Origin: an uncultured Clostridia bacterium
GTDB lineage: Bacteria > Bacillota_A > Clostridia > Christensenellales > Aristaeellaceae
NCBI GenBank assembly: GCA_947165745.1
Contig: CAMVBO010000078.1
Location: 1-7,311, forward strand
Length of the DNA stretch: 7,311 bases
Direction: 5' to 3'
Shown here: in pieces, positions 1-6,944 of the stretch
Layout: each line of letters begins with the position of its first letter
How positions within the stretch are numbered: position 1 is the stretch's first letter
Translations under genes and position numbers: made by a program
Notes under the pieces: model-generated
Databases searched by the model: none
Seen by the model: the letters and a program-made list of their open reading frames with translations, nothing else
What the model was told of the DNA's origin: nothing

Positions 1-78
1 ATGGGATCATTCTAATTCTTATAAGGCTTCAAGAATATTTATATTATTATGTATTTATGAGCAGGATGGTAGGCATTG

Positions 79-105
79 GGGACTCGATCAAAAGGGTCGG
101 GTCCC
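79..105 (+). promoter_or_regulatory. Strong hairpin in the leader of the ligase operon
   Basis: Bases 79-89 (GGGACTCGATC) can pair with 95-105 (GGTCGGGTCCC) as an 11-bp stem with two G-U pairs and an AAAAG loop. TTTTATATAG begins five bases after the stem (111-120). The hairpin lies about 50 bases upstream of the first start codon, inside an AT-rich leader (1-156) that contrasts with the GC-rich genes. It could be the terminator of an upstream gene, a weak attenuator, or an operator-like inverted repeat. The T-run is displaced from the stem, which weakens the terminator reading. TATTAT (42-47) and CATAAT (127-132) resemble -10 boxes, but neither has a convincing -35 partner, so no promoter is called. 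Confidence 0.45.
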
Positions 106-156
106 ATCAGTTTTATATAGAAACACCATAATTGGATTGCACAGGAGAATAGGGAC

Positions 157-2160
157 ATGGTTAATGAAACGAAGAGTAGTCTGTTATCAATGCGGCTGTG
201 CCGGGACTACCCGGGCCGTCTGGCCATCGTGGGCAACGGCGGGAGTTGCACATACGAGGACATGCGCAAGGGCATCCGGGGGCTTGAGAAGCGACTTCGG
301 GGGATGGGCGTCAAGCAAGGGAGCCGGGTGGCGCTGTGGAGCTACAACTCCGCCAACTGGCTGATCGCTTTTTTCGCCATCGTTCGGGCGGGCGGAACTG
401 CCGTGCTGGTGAATTACAGCATGAGCAGCGCCGACGCCGCCGGGCTGCTGGCCATGACGGAGACTGGCTTCCTGCTCTGCGGCGACAACGGCGAGACGAA
501 GAAGGACCCCGACGCCATGAAAAAGCTGGCGTCCCTCGCGGGCATCCCGGAAGGACACTGCCTGGACATCCGTCCCGTCGCCCTGGACCTGGGGTATGTG
601 TTCCGGGATGAAGCGGAGGACGACGCGCCTGACGATTCCGACGAGGACGCCACCGCCTTCATCATCTTCACATCCGGCACCACCTCCCAGCCCAAGGCGG
701 TGCAGATCTCCCAGAAGGCGCTGTCCTTCGACGCAGACGCCTTCAACGCCAACATTGGTGAATACGCGGGCCGCAGCGTGTGCGTTGCCGTGCCGCTGTT
801 CCACATACTGGGCCTGCTGATGAGCTACGCCTATCTGTGCCAGGGTGCGACGGTGTGTCTGCCTGAAAACTACAAGCCGGAAACACTGCTTCGGGAGATT
901 GACGCCTACCGCATCTCTGACATGGCGGCGGTGGGCGCAATCTACCTGAGCCTGGCCGACGCGGAGGGCTTTGAGAAGAACGTGGTGCCCAACCTGCACC
1001 TGTGCATGATCGCGGGCGGCATGTCCACCCCGGTGCAGATGATGCGGCTGGAGCTGCAATACGCTAATGCCACCTTCATCAACATGTACGGCCAAAGCGA
1101 GGCTGCGCCGTTGACCATGGTGCGCCCTTCCGACATGGTGGAGAAGCGGGCCCAGACCGTGGGCCGGGCCATCGAGGGCATGGACATCCGCATTTCCGAC
1201 GGCAAGGGAGGCTTCCTGCCCCGGGGTGAAATCGGTGAGGTGGTCGCCCGGGGCGAAAGCCTGATGAACGGCTACGACAAGCTGCCCACGGACAAGCAGC
1301 CCATCGATGAAAACGGCTGGCTGCACACCGGCGATCTGGGCTACTTCGACGAGGACGGCTACCTGTATCTGGCCGGGCGCATCAAGGATGTCATCATCCG
1401 GGGCGGCGAAAACATATCGCCCTCTGAGATCGAAAGAGCCCTGAACCAGATGGAGAACATCCGGGAAGCCAAGGTCATGGGCGCGCCCCATCCCATCTAT
1501 GGCGAGAGCGTGGAGGCCTGCGTCACCATGACCGACGGGGGCAAGAGCTTCGATCAGGAGACGCTGAAAACCGCCCTGCGCAAGGTGATTGCCCGCTTCA
1601 AGGTGCCCTCCCACATCTTCCTGTACGACAGCTTCCCCTTGAACGTGAACGGCAAGCTGGATCAGCGTTCGCTGCATGCCGACATGCTCACCCGGCTCCG
1701 GCGTCTTGCCGTGGACGAGGAGCTGGCGGGCGGCGTGACGGTGTTCGACGTGGTGGTCCGCAACAGCAGCTACGCCATCGTGCCCGTCACCAGCATGGCC
1801 AGCGAGCTGGCGGAGGCCGTGGGCTTCAGCCGACGCCGCCTGATGTCCATCCGCCTGGCGGTGGAGGAGATGCTCACCGAGCGCATCATGGACGCCTACT
1901 CCGCCGCCGGCAACATTCGGGTGCGGATTACGCTGATGCCCGAATGGCTGCGCATCACCTTCAGCGACGACGGCGCGGAGTATTTCATCGACAAGCGCCG
2001 GGACACCTCCATGAGCGCGAAGATCATCCTGAAGGCCGTCAGCGACTTCCACACCGACTATCCCGGCGGCAAGCCTGTCTACTGCATGGACTTCCTGTAT
2101 GAGAACGAATTCAGCATCCAGGAGTTTTTGATGAAGAGCAAGGAGGAGATGGACGCATGA
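157..2160 (+). CDS. AMP-dependent acyl/aryl ligase fused to a degenerate RsbW-like HATPase domain
   Basis: This 667-residue protein is expected to activate a carboxylic acid with ATP to an acyl-adenylate and pass it to CoA or another thiol. Residues 1-510 carry the ANL-superfamily signature in order: phosphate loop TSGTTSQPK (172-180), YGQSE (311-315), HTGD (390-393), hinge GRIKD (407-411), RGGEN (415-419), and catalytic Lys500 in NVNGKL. This part has the length of an ordinary acyl-CoA synthetase. Residues about 515-667 are an extra domain resembling anti-sigma/serine kinases of the RsbW type: a helix ending IRLAVEEMLTERI (N-box region), a strand then SDDG (603-606), and a final AVSDFHTDY segment. 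The N-box Asn is Glu575 and the last Gly of DxGxG is Glu608, so ATP binding there is doubtful. AGGAG at 143-147, nine bases before the ATG, supports the start. The stop overlaps the next start (ATGA). The substrate is unknown. Confidence 0.9.
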   Translation: MVNETKSSLLSMRLCRDYPGRLAIVGNGGSCTYEDMRKGIRGLEKRLRGMGVKQGSRVALWSYNSANWLIAFFAIVRAGGTAVLVNYSMSSADAAGLLAMTETGFLLCGDNGETKKDPDAMKKLASLAGIPEGHCLDIRPVALDLGYVFRDEAEDDAPDDSDEDATAFIIFTSGTTSQPKAVQISQKALSFDADAFNANIGEYAGRSVCVAVPLFHILGLLMSYAYLCQGATVCLPENYKPETLLREIDAYRISDMAAVGAIYLSLADAEGFEKNVVPNLHLCMIAGGMSTPVQMMRLELQYANATFINMYGQSEAAPLTMVRPSDMVEKRAQTVGRAIEGMDIRISDGKGGFLPRGEIGEVVARGESLMNGYDKLPTDKQPIDENGWLHTGDLGYFDEDGYLYLAGRIKDVIIRGGENISPSEIERALNQMENIREAKVMGAPHPIYGESVEACVTMTDGGKSFDQETLKTALRKVIARFKVPSHIFLYDSFPLNVNGKLDQRSLHADMLTRLRRLAVDEELAGGVTVFDVVVRNSSYAIVPVTSMASELAEAVGFSRRRLMSIRLAVEEMLTERIMDAYSAAGNIRVRITLMPEWLRITFSDDGAEYFIDKRRDTSMSAKIILKAVSDFHTDYPGGKPVYCMDFLYENEFSIQEFLMKSKEEMDA

Positions 2161-3461
2161 CGCAGACGAGCCCATCGCCTCGCTTCGCTGCCAGAGAATG
2201 GAACGCCAGCGGTGCTACCCAGTTTTATGGGAAGGACAGGAAACGCAGCTATATCGTCGAGGTCAGCCTGTCGGAGTATGTTCACGGTGACCTGCTTCAA
2301 CAGTCAGTGGACAAGGCGCTCCAACGCCTGCCCTATTACGGCTCCACCTTTGTGCGGAAAAAGGGCCTCTATTACTACGCGGACGACGATCTGCCCCTCC
2401 TGGTGTCCGAATCCGAAGCACCGCGCGTCATCGGCGGCGAGATTACCAATTACCATATGCTGGACGTGACCTATTGGAAGAACAAAATTGCCTTCGCCAT
2501 GTTTCACGGCCTGTGCGACGGGCTGGGGTTCAATCGCTGGATCGAAGCTGTGCTTTATCACTATGTCTGCCTCAAGGATGGCAGGCAATACAGCGACGAA
2601 GGTATCTATACCGACAGGATTCCCTATGATCCCGCCGAACGGGCGGACATTCACGCCGAGCGGCGCAAAGCCAGCGTCAAGAAGGTAAAGGAGATGATGG
2701 GGAAGGAGAAACGCTTCCGCCTGCCGGAGCTTATGGAGAACAAGGTTGAGAAGATGTATTCCCTGCCCATGAAGGTAAAGACTGAGGACTTCCTGGGATG
2801 GTGCAAGTCCAACGGTGCTTCCCCGGCTGCCGGGGCGGCCGCCATCATGACCCAGGCCATCGCACGGGAGAATGATGTTCGCGATAGCGTGATCATGAGC
2901 GTGGTGCCCATCTCCCTGCGCAAGGCCCTACAGGTGGAAAAGACCTTCAAAAACTGCTATGCCGCCATCTTCCTCCCCACTGCGCCGGAGGATGCCCGCA
3001 GCCTGTCCACGGGGGAATTGGCCGCGAAGCTTCGCGCTGGCATGCGCGCGCAAATGAGCGGCGAGTTTCCGAAGCTGATATGCGCCGGCATGAACACGTT
3101 GATCCACCTGGGCGCGAAGATGCCTGGCTATTATTTGAAAACCAAAGTGCTGGCCTTGAGCGACAACAATCCCCAGGATACCTTCTTCGTGGACTATGTG
3201 GGCGGGCTGCGATGCAACGACTACACCGACCAGATCACCGAGGTGCGCTATCTAAACGCGCCTCCGGCCAACGGTGCTTCCTTCGTGCTGATGAGCGAAA
3301 CCGCTGGCTGCTTCCACATCAACTTTACCCAGACCATCGAATCCGATCGCTACTATCTGGCTTTTGCCGCCATACTGGATGAACTGGGCATACCCTATGA
3401 AAAGCTGCCCTATGAATCCTATCTGAACCCGGTGGTGGAATTGCCCCGGGAGCAACATTAA
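2157..3461 (+). CDS. Condensation-domain / alcohol acyltransferase superfamily protein, copy 1
   Basis: A 434-residue stand-alone protein of the chloramphenicol acetyltransferase-like superfamily, which includes NRPS condensation domains, Pap acyltransferases and alcohol acetyltransferases. The catalytic motif is FHGLCDG, giving H117xxxD121G122; the first His of the classic HHxxxDG is Phe, as often in acyltransferase members. Further family landmarks are PISLR and TFKNC (263-267) in the middle and DTFFVDYVGG (341-350) in the C-terminal half. The expected role is transfer of an acyl group from a thioester to a hydroxyl or amine. There is no signal peptide, membrane segment or carrier domain. 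The start overlaps the ligase stop as ATGA, and AGGAGGAG lies at 2141-2148, so the two genes are translationally coupled. It is a paralogue of the next gene and of the fragment at 4814. Donor and acceptor cannot be told from the sequence. Confidence 0.85.
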   Translation: MTQTSPSPRFAAREWNASGATQFYGKDRKRSYIVEVSLSEYVHGDLLQQSVDKALQRLPYYGSTFVRKKGLYYYADDDLPLLVSESEAPRVIGGEITNYHMLDVTYWKNKIAFAMFHGLCDGLGFNRWIEAVLYHYVCLKDGRQYSDEGIYTDRIPYDPAERADIHAERRKASVKKVKEMMGKEKRFRLPELMENKVEKMYSLPMKVKTEDFLGWCKSNGASPAAGAAAIMTQAIARENDVRDSVIMSVVPISLRKALQVEKTFKNCYAAIFLPTAPEDARSLSTGELAAKLRAGMRAQMSGEFPKLICAGMNTLIHLGAKMPGYYLKTKVLALSDNNPQDTFFVDYVGGLRCNDYTDQITEVRYLNAPPANGASFVLMSETAGCFHINFTQTIESDRYYLAFAAILDELGIPYEKLPYESYLNPVVELPREQH

Positions 3462-3488
3462 CCATGAACGACAGGAGGAAATCAACGT

Positions 3489-4793
3489 ATGAGTACCCAG
3501 CGCCCCAGCTTTGAGAAAAAGGAAATGGCCATTTCCAGCAGTCCCTACGTCTATTTGCCGGTGGATATTCCCGCTTACACCGTGGAGGTCACCCACCAGG
3601 CGCCCATCGACGGTGAGCTGCTCCAGCGCGCCCTGGACCGGACGTGCCGTCGGATGCCCTATCTGACCGACACGCTGACCATCGATCATGGCGCCGTGTA
3701 TTACGCGAAGAACCCGCTGCCCATGGAGGCGGCGCATGTGGCGGGCATCCGCCACGTCGGCGGCAGCGAGACCAACTATCACCTGCTGGACCTTACCTGG
3801 GACGGCAACGTGACCTGGTTTACCATGTACCACGGCTTCTGCGACGGCCAGGGCATCAACGCCTTCCTCGAATCCGTGCTGTATCACTATTATTGCATGA
3901 AGGACGGCGTAGAATACGACCCCAACGGCATCCGTTCCGACAGTACCCAGGCGACGGAGGCGGAGACTTTTGAACCCTTCTCCAGGCAGTATGAGGTCTC
4001 TCCAGACTTCGCCATGCCGGAGCAGCGGCAGCAGCCCGCATGTTATCACCTGCCGGAAATCGTGCCCAATCCCGGTGGGGAAGTGCTGGAATATGGTTTC
4101 CGCCTGTCCTCGGAGGCGTTTATGCGATTCGTGAAGGCCAACGGCACGTCGCCCTCCGTGATGCTTTCCATGCTGGTGGGCGAGGCCATCCAGCGGCTGC
4201 ACCCCGATGCCGACGCGCCCGTCATGGTTAACATCCCCGTATCCATCCGGCGGCAGTTGGGCTGCGAGGAGACCTTCAAGAACTGCTCCAGCCGCATAAT
4301 ACTGCCCATCAGCGGCACGCCCATGGACGCGCTGCCCTTCGACCAGCGGGCCGCCCAGCTTCGGGCCATGCTTAAGCAGCAGATGGCGCCGGATCGCTTC
4401 CGCACCATCTACAACAGGCTGGGCCAGATCTACCGCGAGCGCATGGAGCAGGCCACGGACTACCGGGAGGAGCTGAAAAAGCCCGCCGGGTTCATGACGG
4501 TCACCCATGACACCTTCTACATTGATTACATCGGCTCCATGCACAAAACCGGCTATTCCGAACAGATCACGGACATGCGCTTCCTCTGCAAACCTGCGGC
4601 GGGAAAGACGCTGCACCTGAACGTGATCGAGCACAACGGGGAATTCCGCATCACCTGCCTGGCCTGCAGCGACGTATCTGCCATTGCTGACGCGATCGAA
4701 CAGGTGATGAAGGACCATGGCCTGCCCGTCAGGAGCCTCCCCGTACAGCGCTTCACCCTGCCGCTGACCTGTTGGCGGGAAGGCATCATTTGA
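3489..4793 (+). CDS. Condensation-domain / alcohol acyltransferase superfamily protein, copy 2
   Basis: A second 434-residue member of the HxxxDG acyltransferase superfamily. The active-site motif is YHGFCDG (H115, D119, G120), followed by an ESVLYHYYCMKDG stretch closely matching copy 1. IPVSIRR, TFKNC (262-266) and DTFYIDYIG (341-349) fall at the same or nearly the same residue numbers as in copy 1, so the two arose by tandem duplication and then diverged considerably. Both catalytic residues are kept in each, so both are probably active, or they form a heteromer. AGGAGG at 3473-3478, ten bases before the ATG, sets the start. The gene lies 27 bases after copy 1 and is co-oriented, so it is likely part of the same transcript. 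It probably uses the product of the upstream ligase as acyl donor, which is inference from context. A non-catalytic partner role for one copy cannot be excluded. Confidence 0.85.
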   Translation: MSTQRPSFEKKEMAISSSPYVYLPVDIPAYTVEVTHQAPIDGELLQRALDRTCRRMPYLTDTLTIDHGAVYYAKNPLPMEAAHVAGIRHVGGSETNYHLLDLTWDGNVTWFTMYHGFCDGQGINAFLESVLYHYYCMKDGVEYDPNGIRSDSTQATEAETFEPFSRQYEVSPDFAMPEQRQQPACYHLPEIVPNPGGEVLEYGFRLSSEAFMRFVKANGTSPSVMLSMLVGEAIQRLHPDADAPVMVNIPVSIRRQLGCEETFKNCSSRIILPISGTPMDALPFDQRAAQLRAMLKQQMAPDRFRTIYNRLGQIYRERMEQATDYREELKKPAGFMTVTHDTFYIDYIGSMHKTGYSEQITDMRFLCKPAAGKTLHLNVIEHNGEFRITCLACSDVSAIADAIEQVMKDHGLPVRSLPVQRFTLPLTCWREGII

Positions 4794-4813
4794 CATACAG
4801 AGAGGATCATTCC

Positions 4814-4987
4814 ATGAATCAGCCGGATTATCAGATCAAAGAGATGAATTACAGCGGCGTATCCCAGTTCTACCGCAGCACACCTTCCCGCGCCTATGTC
4901 GTGGAGGCGGGCCTGAGCAGCTGCATCCGGGGCGACTTGCTTTTTTCATGGGCGCATCATTGCATAATCCGGAAGGAAATATCCTGA
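4814..4987 (+). pseudogene. Truncated third copy of the acyltransferase (N-terminal stub)
   Basis: The 57-residue reading frame starts 20 bases after copy 2 with an AGAGGA site at 4801-4806. Its first 42 or so residues match the N-terminus of copy 1: NYSGVSQFY against NASGATQFY, then a shared R-Y-VE--LS pattern, then GDLL. Right after GDLL (about base 4937) the similarity stops and the frame runs through about 15 unrelated residues to a TGA. Copies 1 and 2 go on for some 390 residues more, so the catalytic HxxxDG part is absent. This is the remnant of a third tandem gene cut by a deletion or insertion. It resembles copy 1 more than copy 2. A functional short peptide is unlikely. Confidence 0.75.
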
Positions 4988-5133
4988 TGGTTTTTTGACA
5001 TCAATATTCCTCCTGCGTCTCGGAAGCAGGGCCTTGGACCGGGTGCTTGTCTACAGTTGCTACTGATGGAATCAAGGAACCGCTGGATTGCTATGCTGAC
5101 CTTCTTTGGGAAAGATGCATAAACGTATGGGCT
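4937..5133. other. Non-coding junction sequence after the truncated acyltransferase
   Basis: No protein similarity is recognised here on either strand. An imperfect inverted repeat pairs 4975-4989 (GGAAATATCCTGATG) with 4999-5010 (CATCAATATTCC) around a loop with six T. It could end transcription of the operon, but the T-run sits in the loop rather than after the stem, so it is not called as a terminator. A plus-strand frame stays open from 4997 into the miniature element, without a start, ribosome site or recognisable motif. Confidence 0.4.
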
Positions 5134-5201
5134 TTAAGGAAACACCGCACAATACGGCGGCACATTCCCAAAGGGACTTGCTTCGCGGCGCTGGCGGTGC
5201 C

Positions 5202-5282
5202 TTTTCCGCCGGTCATCTGATGCAGTTTTCTTGATTTACCGCCAGTAAACCTGCGAAATCTGCATCAGCGCCTGACGGAAAA
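5202..5282. repeat. Nested palindrome inside the miniature element
   Basis: TTTTCCG (5202-5208) and CTGATGCAG (5217-5225) are mirrored by CTGCATCAG (5260-5268) and CGGAAAA (5276-5282). A small inner TTTAC/GTAAA pair lies at 5235-5239 and 5245-5249. The whole forms one long imperfect hairpin with an internal loop between the two stem blocks. It occupies the left half of the 5134-5494 element. Confidence 0.65.
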
Positions 5283-5314
5283 TTCACTCGCCAGCTGATA
5301 AACCCCAGAGTCCC

Positions 5315-5437
5315 ACTCCCTCAGTCAAGCTACGCGTGACAGCTCCCTCTGAGAGGGAGCCTTTTGGTGTGCGTGTGTGCCTCTCCCTGAGGGAGCTGCG
5401 ACACGCAGTTAGTGGCCGAAGGCCAGACTGAGGGAGT
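5315..5437. repeat. TCCCTCAG-type palindromic repeat unit
   Basis: ACTCCCTCAGTC (5315-5326) is perfectly complementary to GACTGAGGGAGT (5426-5437), and AGCTCCCTC (5341-5349) to GAGGGAGCT (5389-5397). Three local hairpins compete with the long fold: GCTCCCTC-tga-GAGGGAGC (5342-5360, followed by CTTTT), CTCCCT/AGGGAG (5383-5395) and TGGCC-gaa-GGCCA (5413-5425). Palindromes of this wording are recalled as dispersed repeats in gut Clostridia; that family link is from memory. The unit lies wholly inside the 5134-5494 element and may be a module of it or a nested insertion. Confidence 0.65.
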
Positions 5438-5563
5438 CAATCCAGAGGGACGCTGAACTGTAACGACCACCTTAATTGCGCGGTATTTCCTTAAGGATCG
5501 CAGAGAATTCGAATCGACTTGGGACAGCAAAAATGGGCAGGTGGGTGCGCTATGCTGTGATGG

Positions 5564-5668
5564 ATGACTATCGGACGACTTGAGATATTCGGCGACGGCG
5601 CGATTGCCATCTTCTGCCTTTATCTGCGATTAGTAGCGCTTACTGTTTTTCAATGCGTTTCGCTGTGA
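5564..5668 (+). pseudogene. Possible N-terminal fragment of a TMEM175/DUF1211-like membrane protein
   Basis: The 34-residue frame begins MTIGRLEIFGDGAIAIF. This resembles the conserved start of the TMEM175 (DUF1211) potassium-channel family, in which an R-L-x-x-F-S-D-G-x-x-A-I pattern opens the first transmembrane helix. Here the Ser is Gly and the likeness ends near base 5615; the rest reads as unrelated sequence that runs into the minus-strand symporter fragment. There is no good ribosome binding site. If the match is right, only the first 17 or so residues of a roughly 200-residue protein remain. The call rests on one short motif. Confidence 0.3.
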
Positions 5669-5834
5669 TCGCAAGGATACATTGTCCTCCTTGAACGCTG
5701 GTGGCGGTTGTCACGGGATCCAATATGGATGTCAGCGATACGATAACTGCCAGATCGGATACCGGCAGACCGAGCTGGGCGAAGAGGATGGCGAAGCTGG
5801 CCGTCATCACCTTCGCGGACGACCTGGCGGCCAT
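5640..5834 (-). pseudogene. C-terminal fragment of a dicarboxylate/amino acid:cation symporter
   Basis: The minus-strand frame (64 residues from its first Met) ends with a segment typical of the last part of GltP/SdcS-like symporters: a hydrophobic helix (MTASFAILFAQ), GLP, a second helix, then ILDPVTTATSVQGG and a short charged tail ending at TAA. The ILD-x-x-x-T-x-x-x-V-x-G pattern matches the family's final transmembrane segment, where the Asp binds substrate. Family members have about 400 residues, so at least 85% is missing. The frame is closed upstream by a stop at 5877-5879, and the symporter-like part begins only near 5810, marking the break. G/C-rich third codon positions support this strand over the overlapping plus-strand frames. 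Confidence 0.5.
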
Positions 5835-5904
5835 TGTGAATGCGCTGAAGAGAAGCGAGGATGCGTTGAAATGATATCAGGAAAGCATGCACGGGTTCTT
5901 CATC

Positions 5905-5911
5905 AAGGAGG
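5905..5911 (+). promoter_or_regulatory. Ribosome binding site deciding the glycosyltransferase start
   Basis: AAGGAGG, seven bases before the ATG at 5919, is a near-consensus Shine-Dalgarno. The frame is open upstream to 5682 and has other possible starts (for example 5871), but none has a comparable site, and the upstream translation shows no glycosyltransferase character. Confidence 0.8.
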
Positions 5912-5918
5912 TGGCGCA

Positions 5919-6944
5919 ATGTCGCGCGAACAGGATTGCTTTGAAACCGGGAGAGCGGCCTTTGCCATGCCCCATTGGATGGCGGACGATGACATGGCAC
6001 TGCGCCACTTTGACGAGGCGGTGGCGTCGGTCCTGGAGCAGACGGACCCGAATTGGATGCTGGTCATCGTGGACGATCACACCGGGCGCGAAGTGCCGCT
6101 GGCCCATCTGAGAGCAGTTGAGGCGGTGCTGGGACCGCGGGGGAGAGTCATCTATTCCGATCGGCGACTTGGTCCCGGGCTAGCGCGTAACCTGGGCGTA
6201 CGCGCGGCCGCTGAGCTGGGCGCGCCCTTCATACTGTTTCTGGATGCCGACGATCTGGCCGATCCCAGACGGTTGGAGCGCACCCGCGCCGCCTTCTGTT
6301 CCGGAAGCGATGTCAACGTGGTTTACAGCAGCCACGATTTCATCGACGAATACGGTCATCCCATACCGCTGGACAGCCTGGCACCCACAGTGCGGGAAGC
6401 GGTGGACGGCCACCGCAATAATCCGGTGGATGGGGAGAACGCCTGGATACAGATCGCCACCCGAAAGAACTACGCCAACCTTACTTCCTGTACCGCGGTA
6501 CGCACGTCTTTGGCTCTGGCCGTGCCCTTTCCTGATGCTAAGGTCTCTGAAGACGCCCATACCTGGATGCGTTACGGAGCTCACCCCGGAAGGTTTGTTT
6601 TCCTGAGAGACATACGCAACCATTACAGAATACGCACGGGCACCCAGAGCCAGTCCCGCAGTCGAAACCCCGATTTTTACGCGATAAAGGCCGCCATGGA
6701 CAGGGACGGTTTCGAGCAGGCCCTTGTCATTGCCGCGCGTCATGAGCGCGTCGAAGAGCAGGCTGCGCAGGATATTCGGACGCGGTTCTATGTCCGACTG
6801 GCGTTGAGCATGCTGCGCGGGCCAGATATCGAACAGGCGACGCTGTGCCTTCAGGACGCCTGGGCAATCAATCATCGGACGGCTCTGCTGCACTGGCGGA
6901 TTTGGAAGCCAGCGAGGATGAAAAGCAGATTCTGCTCGCGTTGA
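5919..6944 (+). CDS. Family 2 glycosyltransferase, probably frameshifted near its 3' end
   Basis: A 341-residue cytosolic GT-A-fold glycosyltransferase, expected to transfer a sugar from a nucleotide-sugar donor to a saccharide or lipid acceptor. It shows the GT2 layout: an N-terminal strand and helix with SVLEQTDPNW, VIVDDHTG (Asp52-Asp53, nucleotide contact), GLARNLG, the metal-binding DADD (109-112), and SEDAHTW (210-216), whose Glu-Asp is the likely acceptor/base site. There is no membrane segment. The last 20 or so residues (WRIWKPARMK onward) look unlike protein. The +2 frame from about 6881 reads ALADLEASEDEKQILLALIHTH, a plausible natural C-terminus, so one base seems lost (or two gained) near 6865-6885. 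That alternative frame has no stop until 7160, crossing the ParM fragment, so the true 3' end may also have been removed. The catalytic core is complete, and the shortened product could still work. Confidence 0.75.
   Translation: MSREQDCFETGRAAFAMPHWMADDDMALRHFDEAVASVLEQTDPNWMLVIVDDHTGREVPLAHLRAVEAVLGPRGRVIYSDRRLGPGLARNLGVRAAAELGAPFILFLDADDLADPRRLERTRAAFCSGSDVNVVYSSHDFIDEYGHPIPLDSLAPTVREAVDGHRNNPVDGENAWIQIATRKNYANLTSCTAVRTSLALAVPFPDAKVSEDAHTWMRYGAHPGRFVFLRDIRNHYRIRTGTQSQSRSRNPDFYAIKAAMDRDGFEQALVIAARHERVEEQAAQDIRTRFYVRLALSMLRGPDIEQATLCLQDAWAINHRTALLHWRIWKPARMKSRFCSR

Larger units (their letters stand above)
5134..5494. mobile_element. MITE-like non-autonomous element with 20-bp terminal inverted repeats
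   Basis: Bases 5134-5153 (TTAAGGAAACACCGCACAAT) match the reverse complement of 5475-5494 at 18 of 20 positions. The enclosed 361 bp has no credible gene and is built of nested palindromes: CCGC/GCGG at 5146-5160, a long one at 5202-5282, and a TCCCTCAG-type unit at 5315-5437. Such a layout, with terminal repeats, small size, high folding potential and no transposase, is typical of miniature inverted-repeat elements mobilised in trans. Both ends carry TTAA (5134-5137 and 5491-5494), which could be a target duplication or simply part of the repeat. It sits in the debris downstream of the truncated acyltransferase. Whether it caused that truncation is unknown, since about 200 bases separate them. 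Confidence 0.7.

Noticed and set aside
187..2175. A 662-residue open frame on the minus strand opposite the ligase
   Set aside because: It is a high-GC shadow: the translation is rich in His, Gly, Ala and Val with no motif, while the plus strand carries every ligase motif.
157..4793. Reading the operon as a nonribosomal peptide synthetase cluster
   Set aside because: The adenylating and condensation-like enzymes are stand-alone and no phosphopantetheine carrier motif is seen. The HxxxDG proteins fit the broader acyltransferase superfamily at least as well.
3252..4796. A 514-residue minus-strand open frame opposite acyltransferase copy 2
   Set aside because: It has shadow-like composition and no motifs; the opposite strand has the HxxxDG enzyme with a good ribosome binding site.
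5342..5366. GC-rich hairpin followed by CTTTT as an intrinsic terminator
   Set aside because: It is one of several palindromes in the repeat unit, and no intact gene ends just upstream. It may stop stray transcription but is not assignable to a gene.
5725..5874. A 49-codon plus-strand frame (starting MDVSDTITAR) just before the glycosyltransferase
   Set aside because: It mostly overlaps the minus-strand symporter-like segment, lacks a ribosome binding site and shows no recognised family. A nonsense-mutated gene continuing past its TGA cannot be excluded.
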